Under the pieces are notes generated by a model that did not search any database, was not told the DNA's origin, and saw only the letters and a program-made list of their open reading frames with translations. The translations under genes and the position numbers were made by a program. Below are positions 7,438-15,097 of a stretch of 64,000 nt of DNA, piece by piece (position 1 is the first letter of the stretch; every line of letters starts with the position of its first letter). Where the stretch lies: IMG/VR virus record IMGVR_UViG_3300046642_000884, positions 120,966 through 184,965 of that record. One strand, written 5' to 3'. Origin of the DNA: a virus.

Positions 7438-7466
7438 TTGACATTACGGCAATAAAGCTATATATT
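7438..7466 (+). promoter_or_regulatory. Consensus sigma70 promoter of the plus-strand operon
   Basis: TTGACA (7438-7443), a 17-base spacer and TATATT (7461-7466), then six bases to the ATG at 7473. The shared bases with the uvsY promoter (TTGACATTA and TATATTGTG) suggest a common early or middle class. No Shine-Dalgarno separates the -10 box and the start codon. Confidence 0.85.
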
Positions 7467-7472
7467 GTGCTA

Positions 7473-8012
7473 ATGATCAAACTGGTAGCATACTCTTCAG
7501 ACCTGTTCCTTGCCGCGATTGTAAAGCTTTTTTATGACAATTCCACAGAAGCTTCCTATTCCGAGAACGAAAAAAAGCAATATGTATCTTTAAAAGTTTA
7601 TCGACCTTTTGCTGTAAAAGAAGGTTTTGTTAAACTGTCGGGATTTAGAGTGGTTGTTGAATGTTCGTCAGTAAATGCTACTCTCAGAGTTTATGAAATG
7701 AGTTTAGGTCCTTCCGCGACATTTGAAAGTATGGATGAACCTATCGAGGTGGTTTATTTGATAGGTAGTAAAGAATATAAACTAATCCAGAAACTTATTC
7801 GTGATATGGAAGACGCTAAAGAGCGTGAAAAAGAAAAATATTTGGAATCAGTCAAACAGGAGTTTATCGAAGGAAAGTTGACCTTTGATAGTCCGTTAGA
7901 GGCCTATGTTGAGCATATGAACGAAATGAAGGCTAAGGAAGTATCCAAATCTTATTCGGTGGAACCGGAAATACTATCGTTTGACGAAGAAGACGAGAAC
8001 GATGGAGGATAA
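7473..8012 (+). CDS. Hypothetical protein, first gene of the plus-strand operon
   Basis: A 179-residue protein starting MIKLVAYSSDLFLAAIVKLF. Residues 1-100 look like mixed alpha/beta (SLKVYRPFAVKEG..., RVVVECSSVNATLRVYEM). Residues 105-150 form a highly charged helix (IRDMEDAKEREKEKYLESVKQ), and the C-terminus is acidic (SFDEEDENDGG). An in-frame GTG two codons upstream touches the -10 box, so the ATG is preferred. It is one of few plus-strand genes and is driven by a strong sigma70-like promoter, so early expression is likely. Such genes often encode host-takeover proteins, but no family is recognised. Confidence 0.75.
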   Translation: MIKLVAYSSDLFLAAIVKLFYDNSTEASYSENEKKQYVSLKVYRPFAVKEGFVKLSGFRVVVECSSVNATLRVYEMSLGPSATFESMDEPIEVVYLIGSKEYKLIQKLIRDMEDAKEREKEKYLESVKQEFIEGKLTFDSPLEAYVEHMNEMKAKEVSKSYSVEPEILSFDEEDENDGG

Positions 8013-8175
8013 GATTGATCGTGTGGCAAGGATTGTTGCAGCAGTACTGTATCATCCCGCTCCAGATATGAGTGGGGATATTTGGAAGGCCGTTCCTGGA
8101 GAAGGTCCTAAGCGCCGATGTAGAAGGGCCGCTGAGGACATTCTGAGAATAATAGAAGAAGAGGATATGGAATGA
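8002..8175 (+). CDS. Hypothetical protein, 57 residues
   Basis: Starts MEDKIDRVARIVAAVLYHPA and overlaps the upstream gene by 11 bases. It has the shape of a small helical protein, with R..CRRAAEDILRIIEEED at the C-terminus. That resembles short phage proteins of the 'AR.I......W.......R..A..I...I' kind often found in early regions. The frame extends upstream only to a TTG, so the ATG at 8002 is taken. The function is unknown. Confidence 0.65.
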   Translation: MEDKIDRVARIVAAVLYHPAPDMSGDIWKAVPGEGPKRRCRRAAEDILRIIEEEDME

Positions 8176-8336
8176 ACTGGTCTTTTTGGTTTGAGGCGCT
8201 AGCGGCAATTTATCTTGTTGGTACGGCTCTTATTATACAAACTTCGGATTCAAGAAGTAATGTTTTTTTCAAAATCGTTCCGATGGTTATTGGTTTACCG
8301 CTTGCTGTTGCTGTTATTTTGCAACTTGTCAAGTAA
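8172..8336 (+). CDS. 54-residue predicted two-span membrane protein
   Basis: Begins MNWSFWFEALAAIYLVGTAL and has two hydrophobic stretches (about residues 9-22 and 36-52) separated by a polar loop QTSDSRSNVFFK. Its ATG overlaps the upstream stop as ATGA, completing a three-gene coupled operon. It ends eight bases inside the convergent phosphoesterase gene. It could be a small inner-membrane accessory protein. No homologue is recognised. Confidence 0.65.
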   Translation: MNWSFWFEALAAIYLVGTALIIQTSDSRSNVFFKIVPMVIGLPLAVAVILQLVK

Positions 8337-8967
8337 CCGATTTCCAGCGCTTCAGGACAAGCTTGCCTGCGTCTTCCTCTATATAACTACACGAATGTAG
8401 CCAATCTCCTATGTTTAGGTAGTGAATACCATCAAAAACATTGTCAAGCGGGTCATGGCTATGGCCACAGATAACTCCATCACAATGAGCCTCCTTAGCG
8501 GCCTGGGCTAGCGATTTTTCGAAATGGCTGGTATACTTGAATAAAATATTATGAAAAAGGCCCCAGAATTTTCGAAAGCGGTTGGCGAACCAGGACTCCG
8601 ACATAAAATGTGTGATGTGGAGCAACCAGTCGTATTGGTCGCCGTGAATAATGAGATATCTTCGGCCAGGCACCGGCTCATAAAACAGACGATCAGGAAC
8701 TAAAATGATTTTTTGGTAGAACCAGGTTCCAGCAAATTGCCGCATAAAGGCGTCGTGGTTGCCGGGAAGGTAAATAATATTTTTGAATTTCAGTATTTCC
8801 ATTAGTGCGGAGGTGTGCCATTTATCCCAGTGAACAAAATTATGATCAAATAGGTCGCCAACGATATATACCCTCTCCTCAGGGCTTCGAGTTTGTAAAA
8901 ATTCGCATAACTCTTTTGCTTTAGAGATTGAGAGACCCAAATGTGTGTCTGAAATGAACAATATCAT
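8329..8967 (-). CDS. Metallophosphoesterase of the LpxH (UDP-2,3-diacylglucosamine hydrolase) type
   Basis: A 212-residue calcineurin-fold phosphoesterase. Metal-ligand motifs: SDTHLG (D7, H9), GDLFDH (37-42), GNHD (69-72), HGDQYD (108-113) and GHSHD (168-172). The short length and the HGD.YD element point to the LpxH-like branch, which cleaves the pyrophosphate of UDP-diacylglucosamine in lipid A synthesis, rather than to DNA-acting SbcD. Its start overlaps the stop of a glycosyltransferase, so it may act on cell-envelope or nucleotide-sugar substrates. The substrate itself cannot be read from sequence. Confidence 0.85.
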   Translation of the reverse strand: MILFISDTHLGLSISKAKELCEFLQTRSPEERVYIVGDLFDHNFVHWDKWHTSALMEILKFKNIIYLPGNHDAFMRQFAGTWFYQKIILVPDRLFYEPVPGRRYLIIHGDQYDWLLHITHFMSESWFANRFRKFWGLFHNILFKYTSHFEKSLAQAAKEAHCDGVICGHSHDPLDNVFDGIHYLNIGDWLHSCSYIEEDAGKLVLKRWKSVT

Positions 8968-9683
8968 CGATAATTGCTATGTTTTTGTGTTAGAGGTTTA
9001 TGGAATAACGAAACATAGAAATAACTGGTGATATACGTCAGAGTGGTTGTCACTATTCCCCCTTGAGAGAAACGTCGGCCCGACGAAAGAATATACATTT
9101 TAGGGTTATAGATAATTTTGCCAAGTTTTACTAGCTGGGTTGCGGTGCGTGTATCTTCTCCATAAAATGCAAAACTTGTATCGAAGCCTCCTATAGCTTC
9201 AAGAGCTGATCGGCGAATAACATAATTGCCGCCTTGCATCATTGGAAGATGTTTGTGCGATATTTTAGCAGCTATATAGAATAACTGAGAAGCTGTCTTG
9301 AACCAGCTCGGCATATCATAAAACTTTAGAGGTCCTGTAACGGCGACCACTTCTTCCTCGTCAAAATATTTTAGAGCTTCGGGTAACCAGGTCAATGGCA
9401 ATCTATTGTCGGCATCAATAAACGCCAGCAGGTCATATTTCGAGGCTTCAAATCCAGTCTGACGAGCTTTTACTATGCCTTGTCCGATGTTATAGATTAC
9501 TTGATCGGCCATAGCTTTGATGGCATTCCAGCGGGTATCATCTTGGGAATGATCGTCCACTACAATAATCTCGTATTTTATTTTAGGATAAAACACCATA
9601 ACGTATTTGATTGATTCAATACAATCCGCAATAAAGTTGACTTCGTTATGAGCTGGGATTAAAAAACTTATATTTCTGGTCAT
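8964..9683 (-). CDS. Family 2 (GT-A fold) glycosyltransferase
   Basis: A 239-residue GT2 enzyme. The N-terminus ISFLIPAHNE is the nucleotide-binding strand, followed by IIVVDDHSQDDT (41-50) and the DxD-type FIDADNRLP (D90, D92). A later GGFDTSFAFYGEDTR resembles the GGF...EDxD acceptor region. A hydrophobic stretch near the C-terminus (TLTYITSYFYVSLF) may touch the membrane. It probably modifies a host surface sugar, a virion glycan or DNA; the target is unknown. It is coupled to the phosphoesterase and follows a GT9-like gene. No Shine-Dalgarno is evident before its ATG. Confidence 0.88.
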   Translation of the reverse strand: MTRNISFLIPAHNEVNFIADCIESIKYVMVFYPKIKYEIIVVDDHSQDDTRWNAIKAMADQVIYNIGQGIVKARQTGFEASKYDLLAFIDADNRLPLTWLPEALKYFDEEEVVAVTGPLKFYDMPSWFKTASQLFYIAAKISHKHLPMMQGGNYVIRRSALEAIGGFDTSFAFYGEDTRTATQLVKLGKIIYNPKMYILSSGRRFSQGGIVTTTLTYITSYFYVSLFHKPLTQKHSNYR

Positions 9684-9689
9684 TGTAAT

Positions 9690-9718
9690 ACTCTAAGATA
9701 TTTATCGAAGGTTGTCAA
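9690..9718 (-). promoter_or_regulatory. Possible sigma70-like promoter TTGACA-17-TAGAGT
   Basis: TTGACA (9713-9718) lies in the end of the upstream gene, 17 bases from TAGAGT (9690-9695, four matches to TATAAT). The ATG starts seven bases after the -10, the same geometry as at 6620 and 7438. The weak -10 keeps this tentative. Confidence 0.4.
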
Positions 9719-10661
9719 GGGCTTTCATAACATCGTCGATCACAGGTTGCCAATCTCCTGCTGTCTTCTGCCGGTATAATTTTGCGGTTGGATACCAAGG
9801 GGAATCGGTTCGATTTTGCATCCAGCGCCAGGAACAGTCCTTTGCGAGTAGTATCCAGACTGGTTTACCAAGCGCCCCGGCAAGATGTGCCACAGCAGTA
9901 TCAACAGTTATAACTAGATCAAGCTCCTTGATGATTGCTGCAGTTTCAGCAAAGCTATTGACCCGCAAGTCTTCTTGTTGTAGGCTTAGAGCCGCCGTTG
10001 CGTCAATGAGAGGCCTTATAAGTCTATAAGGGATTGATTTGATATGAGCGTTTTCCCACTGATTGCCGCTATTCCAGCACACTCCAACGCCTCTTATCCC
10101 GTGTCCAGGAGCGAACAGATAAGGCACCTTGTTCGGGATCGAGTCAACAGTTGTGTTGAATACTGATCCTAAACTTGTGATTGGCGATTGGCGGAGTGTT
10201 GGAAAATCGAGAGGATCACATCTGATTTGGATCATTCGATCTGTTATTTGATATGGAGAGTATTGCAAACCAGGGAACGAGTTTCGGACGAGTTGTTCCA
10301 GGCCTGGTTTGACTACCATCAGGATTTTTGAGCATCGTTCTTGTACCATTGGAACATAGCGTAAGAATTGGATGCAATCGCCAAAGCCCTGATCGTCGCG
10401 GAGTATGACTAGATTGTCTGTTGGTTGACCGTCCCATTGCGAAGCTTTGTCTTTTTTATAAGTTTCAGGATCGATATTATTATGCCAGTTTTCATAGAGT
10501 GGCCAACCGCTTGTATAATCTCCAAGCGCCAATAAGATGTTCCCCTTTAGGACCAAAGCTTCATTAGCGCTAGGATCAATTTTTAAGACCTGATCAAGAA
10601 TTTCCAAAGCTTCGTTAGATCGTTGGTCGGCATGTAAGGCTTTAGCTTTAGTTATATTCAT
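9702..10661 (-). CDS. TPR protein fused to a GT9-like (heptosyltransferase-type) glycosyltransferase
   Basis: A 319-residue protein. Residues 1-55 hold TPR-like helices (EALEILDQVLKIDPSANEALVLKGNILLALGDY), then a GT-B-like domain. The segment NLVILRDDQGFGDCIQFLRYVP parallels the R.EQG.GD.I.....P phosphate-loop of TPR-GT9 proteins. TVDTAVAHLAGALGKPVWILL near 255 is the GT9 donor-binding signature. It is a shorter paralogue of the protein at 38483-39847, which shares the SPWYPT...L.RQ...W end. It probably transfers a sugar to a glycan or protein; the acceptor is unknown. Confidence 0.85.
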   Translation of the reverse strand: MNITKAKALHADQRSNEALEILDQVLKIDPSANEALVLKGNILLALGDYTSGWPLYENWHNNIDPETYKKDKASQWDGQPTDNLVILRDDQGFGDCIQFLRYVPMVQERCSKILMVVKPGLEQLVRNSFPGLQYSPYQITDRMIQIRCDPLDFPTLRQSPITSLGSVFNTTVDSIPNKVPYLFAPGHGIRGVGVCWNSGNQWENAHIKSIPYRLIRPLIDATAALSLQQEDLRVNSFAETAAIIKELDLVITVDTAVAHLAGALGKPVWILLAKDCSWRWMQNRTDSPWYPTAKLYRQKTAGDWQPVIDDVMKALDNLR

Positions 10662-11373
10662 ACCACTTTCCCGGTTTATAGTTTACCTCAAAAAAATATT
10701 CGTAATAACTAAAATCATGACATTTTGTGATCCAATCGAGATAAGGGACAAGATCGAAAGGCATTTTACAATCGTCGCATCGGCGTGTTTTCCACGGCAT
10801 CCATTTTAAGCTAGAACCAAATATCTGAAACAATACTTCTTCAGTATACGGATGACGAGTTCGTGCCGCCCAGTTATAACGAGCGATAAAGTTGCTGGTT
10901 TGTAAATAAGGTACTGAAAAAAACATTAGACCACTTTCGACAAAATTCGATTGATCAATAAAAACACTTGTTGATGCTACTTCAATATTTTCTTTCTGCA
11001 TCTGTCGAGCAATCTTTAGAACATTAAGACGACAAAGAGAATCGCCTTCTATATGTACAACATAGTCATAATGGAAATCCATAGCAAACTGGAGTCCAAA
11101 AGACAAGGCTCGGCCCCAACCATCTCGTCCTCCTGCTGGAGGATGATCAAAATGTCCTAGATTATCTGGAAATACATAGAGCATATATTTTGCAGGATGT
11201 GAAAGAAAATTGGGATGGCGCTCGGCAAGCGATGGTCGCCACGGTGACGCAGAATCAACTAGAAGCAAGTCACAGCTAGGATTAAGATAGCTATGCAGCT
11301 TGACCCACAGATCATGTAATCTAGCACGTTCTTGATTGGCTTCGTAGGTGGTTCCGATAATCAATACTTTCAT
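10648..11373 (-). CDS. Putative glycosyltransferase (GT-A type)
   Basis: A 241-residue protein starting MKVLIIGTTYEANQERARLH. The order LLLVDSASPW, then GRDGWGRALSFGLQFAMDFHYDYVVHIEGDSLCR, fits a GT-A nucleotide-sugar transferase: a strand with an acidic residue, a helix, and an EGDS in the DxD position. The C-terminus contains a CDDC pair (KTRRCDDCKMPFD). It overlaps the GT9-like gene by 14 bases and is the first gene after the capsid terminator. The fold call is by motif order only, so moderate confidence. Confidence 0.65.
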   Translation of the reverse strand: MKVLIIGTTYEANQERARLHDLWVKLHSYLNPSCDLLLVDSASPWRPSLAERHPNFLSHPAKYMLYVFPDNLGHFDHPPAGGRDGWGRALSFGLQFAMDFHYDYVVHIEGDSLCRLNVLKIARQMQKENIEVASTSVFIDQSNFVESGLMFFSVPYLQTSNFIARYNWAARTRHPYTEEVLFQIFGSSLKWMPWKTRRCDDCKMPFDLVPYLDWITKCHDFSYYEYFFEVNYKPGKWYEYN

Positions 11374-11382
11374 GATATAAGA

Positions 11383-11390
11383 TATTTAGA
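11383..11390 (-). promoter_or_regulatory. Late-promoter variant TCTAAATA before the glycosyltransferase cluster
   Basis: On the minus strand TCTAAATA lies just downstream of the gp23 terminator and nine bases before the ATG at 11373. It differs from TATAAATA at one position. The same octamer recurs at 36971. Confidence 0.4.
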
Positions 11391-11391
11391 T

Positions 11392-11419
11392 AAAAAAAGG
11401 GAGGCGTTTTAAGCCTCCC
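11392..11419 (-). terminator. Rho-independent terminator after the major capsid gene
   Basis: The minus strand reads GGGAGGC, a seven-base loop, GCCTCCC and then seven Ts. It lies 25 bases after the gp23 stop and should end the head-gene transcript. Confidence 0.9.
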
Positions 11420-11444
11420 TCGTTGTAAGATATTCGTAGTGATC

Positions 11445-12914
11445 TTACTGTAGATGTTGTACGATTGAGCGTCTGTAGTAAAGATTACTATCTTGAACCA
11501 GAGCCCCCAAACCAACAGAGGTGCCTTGTGCGAATGGATTTGCGACCATCGCATATCGAGTCTTAAAGGCAATCTTTGGTTGGAAGGTGTTTGGATCAAC
11601 TGCTCGCACCATCTGTAGTGGGACATATGGGCAATAGAATACGCCAGCATCCATTGGATTTGCTCCACGGAAGCCAACAGTCCAGTATTGACCACCAATT
11701 GCGTATGGGTCAATGAACACTTTCTGTCCGCCCTGTAGTCTTCCTACATAGGTGTTTCCAGTGTCGTCAACCACAAGGTCTTCGCTCTTGCCCTGCATCT
11801 CATAGGTTAGCACCTTTGCTCCGTTAAGAGCAGAAGCGATATCGGCAGTGCAGATCATCACGTTGCCTTTTCCACGACGAGTGTCCTTCGCGATTTGGTT
11901 ACATTCACGATCCAGTTGGTAGTACATACCAAGGAACTTTTCTTGGAGCCATCGACCATTTGAGTCGACGTCAAGATCGAAAAATCCGGCTGTAGTTGTG
12001 TCTGTTTGTGAACCAGGAACCGCAGTCACGTTGATTGCTCGAACGATTTCACGATTAATTTCGGCCAGGATTTCCGTCGAAAGGATATTCGACAATTCTG
12101 ACTCAGCATCAAGACCATGAATTGCCTTCAAGTCCTGAACGAGTTCGATTGAATATTCGGCCTTTAGGGCTCGTGATCCAGCATAGGCTGTAACCTTTTC
12201 AATCGAGAATGCCATTTCTGGGAAGATTGCAGTTACGTTAGAACCAAGACCTTCAACCAAGAACGTCGAAAGCGCTCCACCGTAGTTATATGCACCTGAG
12301 CCTGCAGCGCCTGCGCCTAAGCCAGCGTTATTCGATACAGCTGGAATAGAGAAGGTTGTATTTCCTCCAACGTGGAGTGTGTTTGCAGCACCTCCAGGAA
12401 AGTTATTACCGAATACCGCTGAGCCATACTGGGTGTACCAGTTGTTGCCCTGAGGAGCGTTGACGTTATTCGAGAGAGCGTTAGTTCCACCAAATGAAGT
12501 GACTAGAGTGTTTGCTTCGTTATAAAAAGCTTCAGTTCCAGTCTGAGAGGCATATCTGGTTCTCATAGCAAAGATAAGTCCGGTAGGACCAGTCATTGTC
12601 TGAACGCCACAAAGTCCTTCAAATGCCACAAGATTGGGCATTGAACGTCGGACTAGAGAGATAAGGATTGGATCGAAGGTATCGATGTTTCCGGAACCGT
12701 GAGTGGAAGAGCTAAGCCCCATCACGTTTGTTGGAGCAGCTTCACGTAGCAGGAATTGCCCGCCAGTTGTATCAACACTTAACTCTCGTTCAGTGTTTTC
12801 CAGCATCTTAGCAACTTCGGCACGAACAATACGGTTCTTGATTTTCGGAAGACTTTCCTGATCAAGAACTTCCTTCCATTTCGCTAGGGCTGCTTCATTA
12901 ATTGAGTAGGTCAT
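11445..12914 (-). CDS. gp23: gp23 major capsid protein precursor
   Basis: A 489-residue T4 gp23-family protein (T4: 521) that builds the head lattice. Typical parts are the helical N-terminal delta region, FDPILISLVRRSMPNLVAFEGLCGVQ.M.GPTGLIFAMR.RY near 80-120, and the C-terminal YAMVANPFA. The sequence FLLREA around residue 58 matches the L/I-x-E|A rule for the gp21 protease, so cleavage after E58 is expected. It is preceded by a TATAAATA late promoter with an AAGGAG Shine-Dalgarno and followed by a strong terminator. It is last in the head operon, as befits the most abundant product. Confidence 0.97.
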   Translation of the reverse strand: MTYSINEAALAKWKEVLDQESLPKIKNRIVRAEVAKMLENTERELSVDTTGGQFLLREAAPTNVMGLSSSTHGSGNIDTFDPILISLVRRSMPNLVAFEGLCGVQTMTGPTGLIFAMRTRYASQTGTEAFYNEANTLVTSFGGTNALSNNVNAPQGNNWYTQYGSAVFGNNFPGGAANTLHVGGNTTFSIPAVSNNAGLGAGAAGSGAYNYGGALSTFLVEGLGSNVTAIFPEMAFSIEKVTAYAGSRALKAEYSIELVQDLKAIHGLDAESELSNILSTEILAEINREIVRAINVTAVPGSQTDTTTAGFFDLDVDSNGRWLQEKFLGMYYQLDRECNQIAKDTRRGKGNVMICTADIASALNGAKVLTYEMQGKSEDLVVDDTGNTYVGRLQGGQKVFIDPYAIGGQYWTVGFRGANPMDAGVFYCPYVPLQMVRAVDPNTFQPKIAFKTRYAMVANPFAQGTSVGLGALVQDSNLYYRRSIVQHLQ

Positions 12915-12946
12915 TTTTTAATAACTCCTTAATCTCTTTCCTTTGT

Positions 12947-12954
12947 TATTTATA
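12947..12954 (-). promoter_or_regulatory. T4-type late promoter (TATAAATA) of gene 23
   Basis: An exact TATAAATA on the minus strand, 32 bases before the gp23 ATG, with AAGGAG between them. It gives the capsid gene its own late transcript. Confidence 0.85.
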
Positions 12955-12966
12955 ATATTCAACTCT

Positions 12967-14112
12967 TTATGATGCACGCTTTTCAGGAGCCGGAACGGTT
13001 CTCCTAATGGCTTCAACATAACGTCTCATTTGTGGGTTAACAGATTCTTCGTCTTCTTCGTCTGTTTTATTGTCGGGATCGACTTCTTCCATCAAGGTTT
13101 CAACAGTTGACTTCTTGGGGTTCTTCTTCAAGGAATCCTTGATAACTCCAAGTTTCTTGTTGAATTCGTCCAGACCTTCCGCCTCAACCCCTTCACAAAG
13201 GGTCTTCACCTTCTCAGCGTCGGCCAGGGTCATTCCCTTGGTTGCCTCACTGACTGCCTCAGTCCGATCGGCCTTTTCCTTGACTTCACGAAGAGCTGCG
13301 TTTTCTTTGATTGCCTCGGCAAGGCTGGTCTCTAGCTCATCGACCTTTTCGGCCAAAGCATCAACTACTTCAACTTGTTCCTCGGGGATATTGACGTTGG
13401 ATGCATTGAATAGCTCACGAAGGCCTTCCATGAACTCAGTGACGATTTCATTGCGAAGCGATGATTCGATTGCAACTTCGTTCTCTTTCATCCATTCTTT
13501 TCCAACATGGTCACAATACATGGCAACATTGGTTTCGACTGCTTCGTGGATTGCTGCGACTTCTTCCTCAAGGGCTGCTTCATAGGCTTCATTAAGTTTG
13601 GCCTTTTCTTCGTTGACGCGAGCCTCTAGGGAAGCTTCGAACAGGATGGTTGCTTTTTCTTTAAACTCGGGAGATAGTTCGTGTCCTTCGAAGATAGCAG
13701 CTACTTCCTGTTGAACTACTTCTTTGACGGATGCGACTGCATCTGATGGATGTGTCTTGATCGAGCCTTGATTTTTCCCTTTGGCGCCTTCTGGGACACC
13801 AAAATCTTTTCGGAATTGAGAAGACATCATTCCATTGAAATATTTAAGAGTATCTTTATCGACATTGGCTAAAAGACCAAGGGCGCGGGAGATTGTCTCC
13901 ATTCGTGATGGCTCGGTGCCGCCAGATGAACCAGCCCCAGGATGCAAAGTATCGGAACCGGCTGATTCGTCTACTTCTTCTTCCTCGTCCTCTTCGGAAC
14001 GAGCTGGGTCGGTTTCTTCTTCCTCAGTTTCGTCAACGGCTTCGTTATCGATAACTTCGTCTTCGATTTCTTCGTTTTCTGCTTCAACTAGCTTTTGTTT
14101 TGCCTTAGCCAT
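12967..14112 (-). CDS. gp22: gp22-like prohead core scaffolding protein
   Basis: A 381-residue, very acidic and mostly helical protein. Positions 1-60 are dominated by Glu and Asp. Around 125-170 the family-like FEGHELSPEFKEKATILFEASLEARV is seen, followed by long coiled coils. It lies between gp21 and gp23, as in T4, where gp22 (269 residues) forms the inner scaffold and is later destroyed by gp21. It is longer than in T4 because of acidic extensions at both ends. Candidate L-x-E sites for gp21 are frequent. It has a late promoter and a strong AAAGGAGA ribosome site. Confidence 0.85.
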   Translation of the reverse strand: MAKAKQKLVEAENEEIEDEVIDNEAVDETEEEETDPARSEEDEEEEVDESAGSDTLHPGAGSSGGTEPSRMETISRALGLLANVDKDTLKYFNGMMSSQFRKDFGVPEGAKGKNQGSIKTHPSDAVASVKEVVQQEVAAIFEGHELSPEFKEKATILFEASLEARVNEEKAKLNEAYEAALEEEVAAIHEAVETNVAMYCDHVGKEWMKENEVAIESSLRNEIVTEFMEGLRELFNASNVNIPEEQVEVVDALAEKVDELETSLAEAIKENAALREVKEKADRTEAVSEATKGMTLADAEKVKTLCEGVEAEGLDEFNKKLGVIKDSLKKNPKKSTVETLMEEVDPDNKTDEEDEESVNPQMRRYVEAIRRTVPAPEKRAS

Positions 14113-14140
14113 ATCGATAAAATCTCCTTTAACTCTCCAA

Positions 14141-14148
14141 TATTTATA
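14141..14148 (-). promoter_or_regulatory. T4-type late promoter (TATAAATA) of gene 22
   Basis: An exact TATAAATA on the minus strand, overlapping the last bases and stop codon of gene 21, 28 bases before the gp22 ATG. A GGAGAG and AAAGGAGA follow. Confidence 0.8.
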
Positions 14149-14815
14149 GTTTTATATTTCTTAGGAACGACTCAAATAAACCTAGTTTCTGTTGTTCCGA
14201 CAGTTTCTTGGTAGTTTTAATGGTCTTTTTATGACGCTCAACTACTTGTTCCATCCACATTCCAGCGACTGTGTTATAAACCCATTCTTTATTCTCATTG
14301 ACCGCATTTACATAGGCGTCGGGAGCCGATGGGTCCATTACCACATCAATTGCAAGCAACTTGAGGTCATCCTGGACTTCCTGAAGCTCTTTGCCTTCGG
14401 GGGATTCTGTTTTGATAGCCTTTAGTGATCCAAGGGCTCGGGATGATACACCCAGCGAGGCGCCATCTTGCAAGAGGCCATTAACAATACTCCCCATAGG
14501 GGTCGAGGCGATCATTGCCTTTCCCTTGAAGTTGTTGCCGTCCTGGGACAGCTCCTTGATGTGGATAGCGATACGATCGCCATTGATATTGGGACCAGCA
14601 GGATGGCCCAATTCTCCATAGAATCGATTCTTGGAGATATTCTCGCTGATGCAACGATTTACTTCCTTTTGGAGGGTGGCTACTGGATAGATTCGGTTGT
14701 TCTTGTTCGGAATACCTGCCTGCATGAACACGCCTTCGATAAAACGACGAGCTGGGTTGGCGCCTTCTTCTATGACCGTGATAGTATTTTCTAGAACTTC
14801 TGTTAAAAATTTCAT
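14144..14815 (-). CDS. gp21: gp21 prohead maturation protease (peptidase S78)
   Basis: A 223-residue serine protease that cleaves the scaffold and capsid proteins after L/I-x-E during head maturation. The herpesvirus-assemblin-like dyad is visible: GELGHP with H71, and GVSSRALG with the nucleophile at S124 or S125. N-terminal motifs such as EGVFMQAG..N.N.RIYP are typical of the T4 gp21 group (T4: 212 residues). It lies directly upstream of gene 22, and its start overlaps the upstream stop (TAATG). Confidence 0.95.
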   Translation of the reverse strand: MKFLTEVLENTITVIEEGANPARRFIEGVFMQAGIPNKNNRIYPVATLQKEVNRCISENISKNRFYGELGHPAGPNINGDRIAIHIKELSQDGNNFKGKAMIASTPMGSIVNGLLQDGASLGVSSRALGSLKAIKTESPEGKELQEVQDDLKLLAIDVVMDPSAPDAYVNAVNENKEWVYNTVAGMWMEQVVERHKKTIKTTKKLSEQQKLGLFESFLRNIKL

Positions 14816-15096
14816 TAGAATGAGTATCCTGTTGGTGTTGCAAACACGTTTGCCGTATTATTATTACTGCATAGTAGAGTATCGGATGGACCTTTTATAA
14901 TAATAACCGCTGAGTTTCCCAATAGTGTAAAGCTCCCTGTATTTACTCCGGCCATGGCCTGAGTGATCAAGACGGCATTACTAGTTCCAGCACCATTAGT
15001 ATTTGTTATTCGAACAGTTCTTGAACCTCCATAATTGTTGGCCACAGTGTTGCTCATGGCTGTTTCGACGCCTTTTATTTTTATTGTCTCGGCCAT
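14815..15096 (-). CDS. Small paralogous protein A in the head operon (93 residues)
   Basis: Begins MAETIKIKGVETAMSNTVAN. It is short, beta-strand-rich and free of cysteine apart from one (LLCSNN). It is clearly a duplicate of the next upstream gene: shared elements are MAET.KI.G.ET, N....G.RTVR.TNT, VLITQA, G.FTLL, AVIIK.P.DTL and the end GYS(F/Y). Its place between the core proteins and gp21 suggests a virion or capsid-associated role such as decoration, but no family is known to me. The stop overlaps the gp21 start. Confidence 0.8.
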   Translation of the reverse strand: MAETIKIKGVETAMSNTVANNYGGSRTVRITNTNGAGTSNAVLITQAMAGVNTGSFTLLGNSAVIIIKGPSDTLLCSNNNTANVFATPTGYSF

Positions 15097-15097
15097 T

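Noticed and set aside
8328-8336. TTGACA on the minus strand at the end of the plus operon
   Set aside because: No acceptable -10 box lies 16-18 bases away, and it would fire within a plus-strand coding region.
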